A DNA stretch of 64,000 bases from Trileptium ribeirensis (Eukaryota; Nematoda; Enoplea; Enoplida; Thoracostomopsidae): positions 38,084-102,083 of the forward strand of contig JASANE010019528.1 in NCBI GenBank assembly GCA_030248225.1, given 5' to 3'. The notes beneath the pieces were generated by a model that was given only the letters and a program-made list of their open reading frames with translations, was not told the DNA's origin and searched no databases. This document shows positions 60,751-64,000 of the stretch, piece by piece. The position numbers and the translations under genes were made by a program. Position 1 is the first letter of the stretch, and every line of letters starts with the position of its first letter.

Positions 60751-63525
60751 ATTTAATATATATAAATAATAAATATATTAATAAACTGCATTTTAATAAT
60801 ACACTAACTATATTTACTCAATTAATATGTTAACTATTTTACTATATTAATTTTACATTAACTTTATTATATATATAATATTTATTTAATAAATAACCAT
60901 CCTTTTAGTATTAACTTATATAAAATATTTATAATTGTAAATATATATTTATATTATGTACATGGAATAAGAAACATGGAAGAATAAACAGGGGTCAATA
61001 TTATCTCACAAGCGAGGCTGAAGCTCAGCGGGCCTGGTTCCATCTATGGTTTTGTCATAGTGTATTTGAACTTGTAGCATGCTTGTGTTTCATATACATA
61101 CCGCCCTATAAAAAGTGGAACCCAAGGAGACTTTTTTAAAGCTGATGAAATCAGAGTTAAGGCACACTGTGGTCAAATTCTGCTGGGTGTCACAAACCCT
61201 ACAATAGCTTATTTGAAAGTGGAGAAAACGCATTACCAAATTAATGACGACCAGGGTTTTTTCAAAATGGACCATGGGTCCAGCAAATTTATTTGGGTCC
61301 AGACCTTAAACACTGGGTTCAGGCTTACAATTTTTAGCTCAGAGAATTTCACGAAATTTTACACAATAAAGAAACGTGATTACGAAATTATTACATACGC
61401 AATTAGTCTTTATTTACATAATATACATATAAATTATTCTCTGCCTGTCCCAAGCCAGGACAAACGATGAGGGCCATCCGTGAAACCAGCAGCAAGCAAC
61501 TATATACACATGTAAGCAGAAACGGCTGAAACTCTGTACTTTGTAATAGAATTTACTAGCAGACCCTATGTTTCCGAAGCCAACACTGCCCTGGGTGCAC
61601 ATTAGGTCCAGCAAAAAGTTTTGGGTCCACGTAAAAATATTTGGATCCGGACCCACCTGTGGACCCAGAAAACCTTTGTGTACATAGATGAGTGGGTGTC
61701 ACGGAACCAGTTAAATATGGTACAAACAAAAGAGAAAAATAAACAAAAATACGGAAGTCAAACAGGAAAATGCTCCAAACTCTTTTCTAACAAAAGGGCC
61801 AATAGAGGCACGGGCCTAGGACTAAAACTCGGCTCCGCAAGCCGATGATTTTGACAGCCAATATCAAAGGGACAGGATGAACAAGGAGAAGCCGGGGCTA
61901 TTTGGGTGGGGCTGCGTTATCCAGGTTTATAGTCAGATAGACCGAAGGTTTCAGGGCTAGCTGGGATTATATCTTAAGGACTGTGAGTTACATTTTTGGA
62001 TATGGCTCTACGCTGGGAACAAAAGGATGGGTGACATGCCCATCGATAAAATTTCCGTATTGCATGGGTGTACTATACCCAAGGTAGGCACAGCGGGTTA
62101 ATACTAAGCTCAAATTAGACCCTAGAGTCCGGGCACCTTACTACAATTTTTATACCGACTATAATTAAGTACAGGACCAATCTCATAGAACAGGCCAAAA
62201 ATTTTGTACCAGAAATGCCTGGCGCGCTTATACAAACTCTAAACCGTTATCCGCCGAAACAACAATGGCCCTCGATACCGAGGATTCCGAATTGACACTT
62301 TAAATTTGTTTTGTTCATTAAAGTTTTCTGCTGTCTCCAATGAAAATGAACACTGTGTAATTTGATATTGTGTATTTTGTACTTACAATTTTTTCAAATG
62401 TGAAATTTGCTGTTCGCTGCACGCCAAACAGCCGAAGGCAGAACAACCTTTTTCTTACTGACGGAGCGGTAGGGACAGCTTCGGTATAATGCAGATATTA
62501 TGTTCTTACAGACAACCTAAACTCGCTCCTTCCTATCAGCTACCGTCATATAATGTTTTATAGCCAGTGTAAGTTACAAGATCACGTAATACCGGCACAA
62601 ACCATGAGAACGGGGATGCTCTACGGTCTGCCGGATACCTTCACCAAACCCGGCCGGCGGTTATTACAATTATACCTCAAAATGCGATACAACAAACAAA
62701 GACGGATGGTCGGGACCAGTAAGATACCACGAGGTATCCCTGTTACACCCGGCCGGCCAGAAACAATAATTATACATCGAATTATTAACATAACGAACAA
62801 ATAGGTCAAGTAAGTTTCACATGACCAATATATGTGTCAATAATAAACATGAAATTATCTGTAAACAACTTTATAAAGGTTCCAATCAGCATAGTTTGCA
62901 TACCAGTGAATATATGACCACAAATCAGACATTATATAAGTAAGCAAATCAGGTATTCGACCACTACTCATGCGATTGCGCCAATTGGTAACATAATTAT
63001 AACAACAGGTCATACAGTTGCACCAATAGCTCATAGAATGGTAAGAATAGAACATACAATCATAGCTTGGTTAAATGACAGCGAATATAAATAATGCCTA
63101 ATTCATCAAGGTCACAAGTACTCTATCACAAACGCACGCACAGTTATTCTCGCTCAGGGAGGGAAACTTGGATTTTGTTCAAGGCTCCTGATTGATCACT
63201 GTTTTCCATAACGGAAATTGACTTTAGGATACAGTAATGTTGCTCATTACACTGTAGTGATAACCTATCCGTAACGATCCATAATGGATATGTTGCACAT
63301 ATAAGGAACATTCACACCCGAACGATAGCACAAAGACCTAAAACACATAATCATCTGTATTTTCCCAGAAATTTGGCTAGATTACAAAATATATTCTAAA
63401 TTACTGATGCGTGTAACAATGTTTCACACAAGTTGGTAATAATTTATCCAACTAATGCCATGCAAATGTGGCATACGGTCTCAGAGTCGCATCAATGTCT
63501 CAGAACCGAGAATATCTCTAAAACG

Positions 63526-63909
63526 CTGGCCTGTCCACAGGGGTGGGGTGGGGGGACCCCCACTTTCGAAATCCCCCATGATCGTGAGATTTTCACCCAT
63601 GTCCGTCCCCCCTCTCGGCCAAAACCCCCCATGTTCAACTAATTCCAAAAATTTTTGATGTCTGAAAATTTATGTTCTTTGTTTGCAAATTGTTTTTTAA
63701 ACATTAATTACCACGATTTATAATGCTAAAATATTGTTTTTCAGCTTGAAAGTACGTTCACAGTAGTAAAAATGCATGAAAATATGGAATTATTTTGTAT
63801 TTTTAAGCAAAATTTATCCCCCCACTTTAAAATTTTCCCCGAGAATGAACATGGGGCCCCCCGAATTTCCCCCTCCCCCACACTTTTCGGAGGGATGTTT
63901 ACAGGCCAG
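63526..63909. mobile_element. MITE with CTGGCCTGTCCACAG ends, right-arm copy
   Basis: Mirror of 25,369-25,755. The inverse end is slightly decayed (TTTACAGGCCAG). AAAAC flanks it on both sides (63,520-63,524, plus one extra G, and 63,910-63,914), matching GTTTT in the left arm. Confidence 0.82.
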
Positions 63910-64000
63910 AAAACTTTAATTAATTTTCGACGGCAAAAAATTCTCAAAAGACCACTGTTCGTTCGGATACATTTAAGATCAAACTGAAAGCAATAACTGT

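Larger units (their letters stand above)
43848..64000 (-). repeat. Giant imperfect palindrome, right arm
   Basis: Inverted counterpart of 25,278-43,210; it still matches at the window edge, so it probably continues beyond 64,000. It contains 2.58 kb (46,787-49,369) absent from the left arm, and neurobeachin exons B to E on the - strand. Confidence 0.95.

Overview
The window is animal nuclear DNA: intron-rich, AT-rich, and mostly non-coding and repetitive. Two recognisable multi-exon host genes are present. Around them lie fragments of a Penelope-like element, a Ty3/gypsy element, a LINE, and at least five families of short terminal-inverted-repeat (TIR) elements. Nothing looks bacterial: there are no operons or ribosome binding sites, and coding is broken by GT-AG introns. 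An invertebrate is likely, but I cannot name the species.

Region 1 (about 3.6-15.4 kb, + strand) carries four exons of an HMCES-type SRAP protein, the sensor that crosslinks to abasic sites in DNA. Their splice phases join without a gap and retain the FFEWQ and HDRMP catalytic segments. Exons for the N-terminal Met-Cys and for the C-terminal end were not found. A dead Penelope-like element, a histone H4 3' fragment trapped between inverted Penelope pieces, and a rearranged 10.3-13.9 kb block (duplicated HMCES exon, inverted repeat, two G/C-rich tracts) sit in its introns.

Region 2 (about 16-24.7 kb) holds degenerate retroelement sequence, a run of six perfect hairpins (21.6-21.8 kb), a broken gypsy pol fragment (22.4-23.3 kb) and a hairpin minisatellite (24.1-24.5 kb).

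Region 3 (about 25.3-64.0 kb) is one giant imperfect palindrome with a spacer near 43.2-43.8 kb. The left arm carries neurobeachin (NBEA/LRBA family) exons B, C and D on the + strand; exon A lies just outside it at 24.7 kb. The right arm carries the same exons on the - strand plus a further exon E. Exon E is absent from the left arm, where a roughly 550-bp almost pure G tract occupies the place of about 2.6 kb of right-arm sequence. The two gene copies converge on the spacer and neither reaches its PH-BEACH-WD40 exons. The arms may therefore be a real inverted duplication, or two haplotypes or a fold-back read joined head to head. Three G- or GC-rich tracts all lie where homology between duplicated segments breaks off, which makes an assembly or base-calling artefact a serious possibility.
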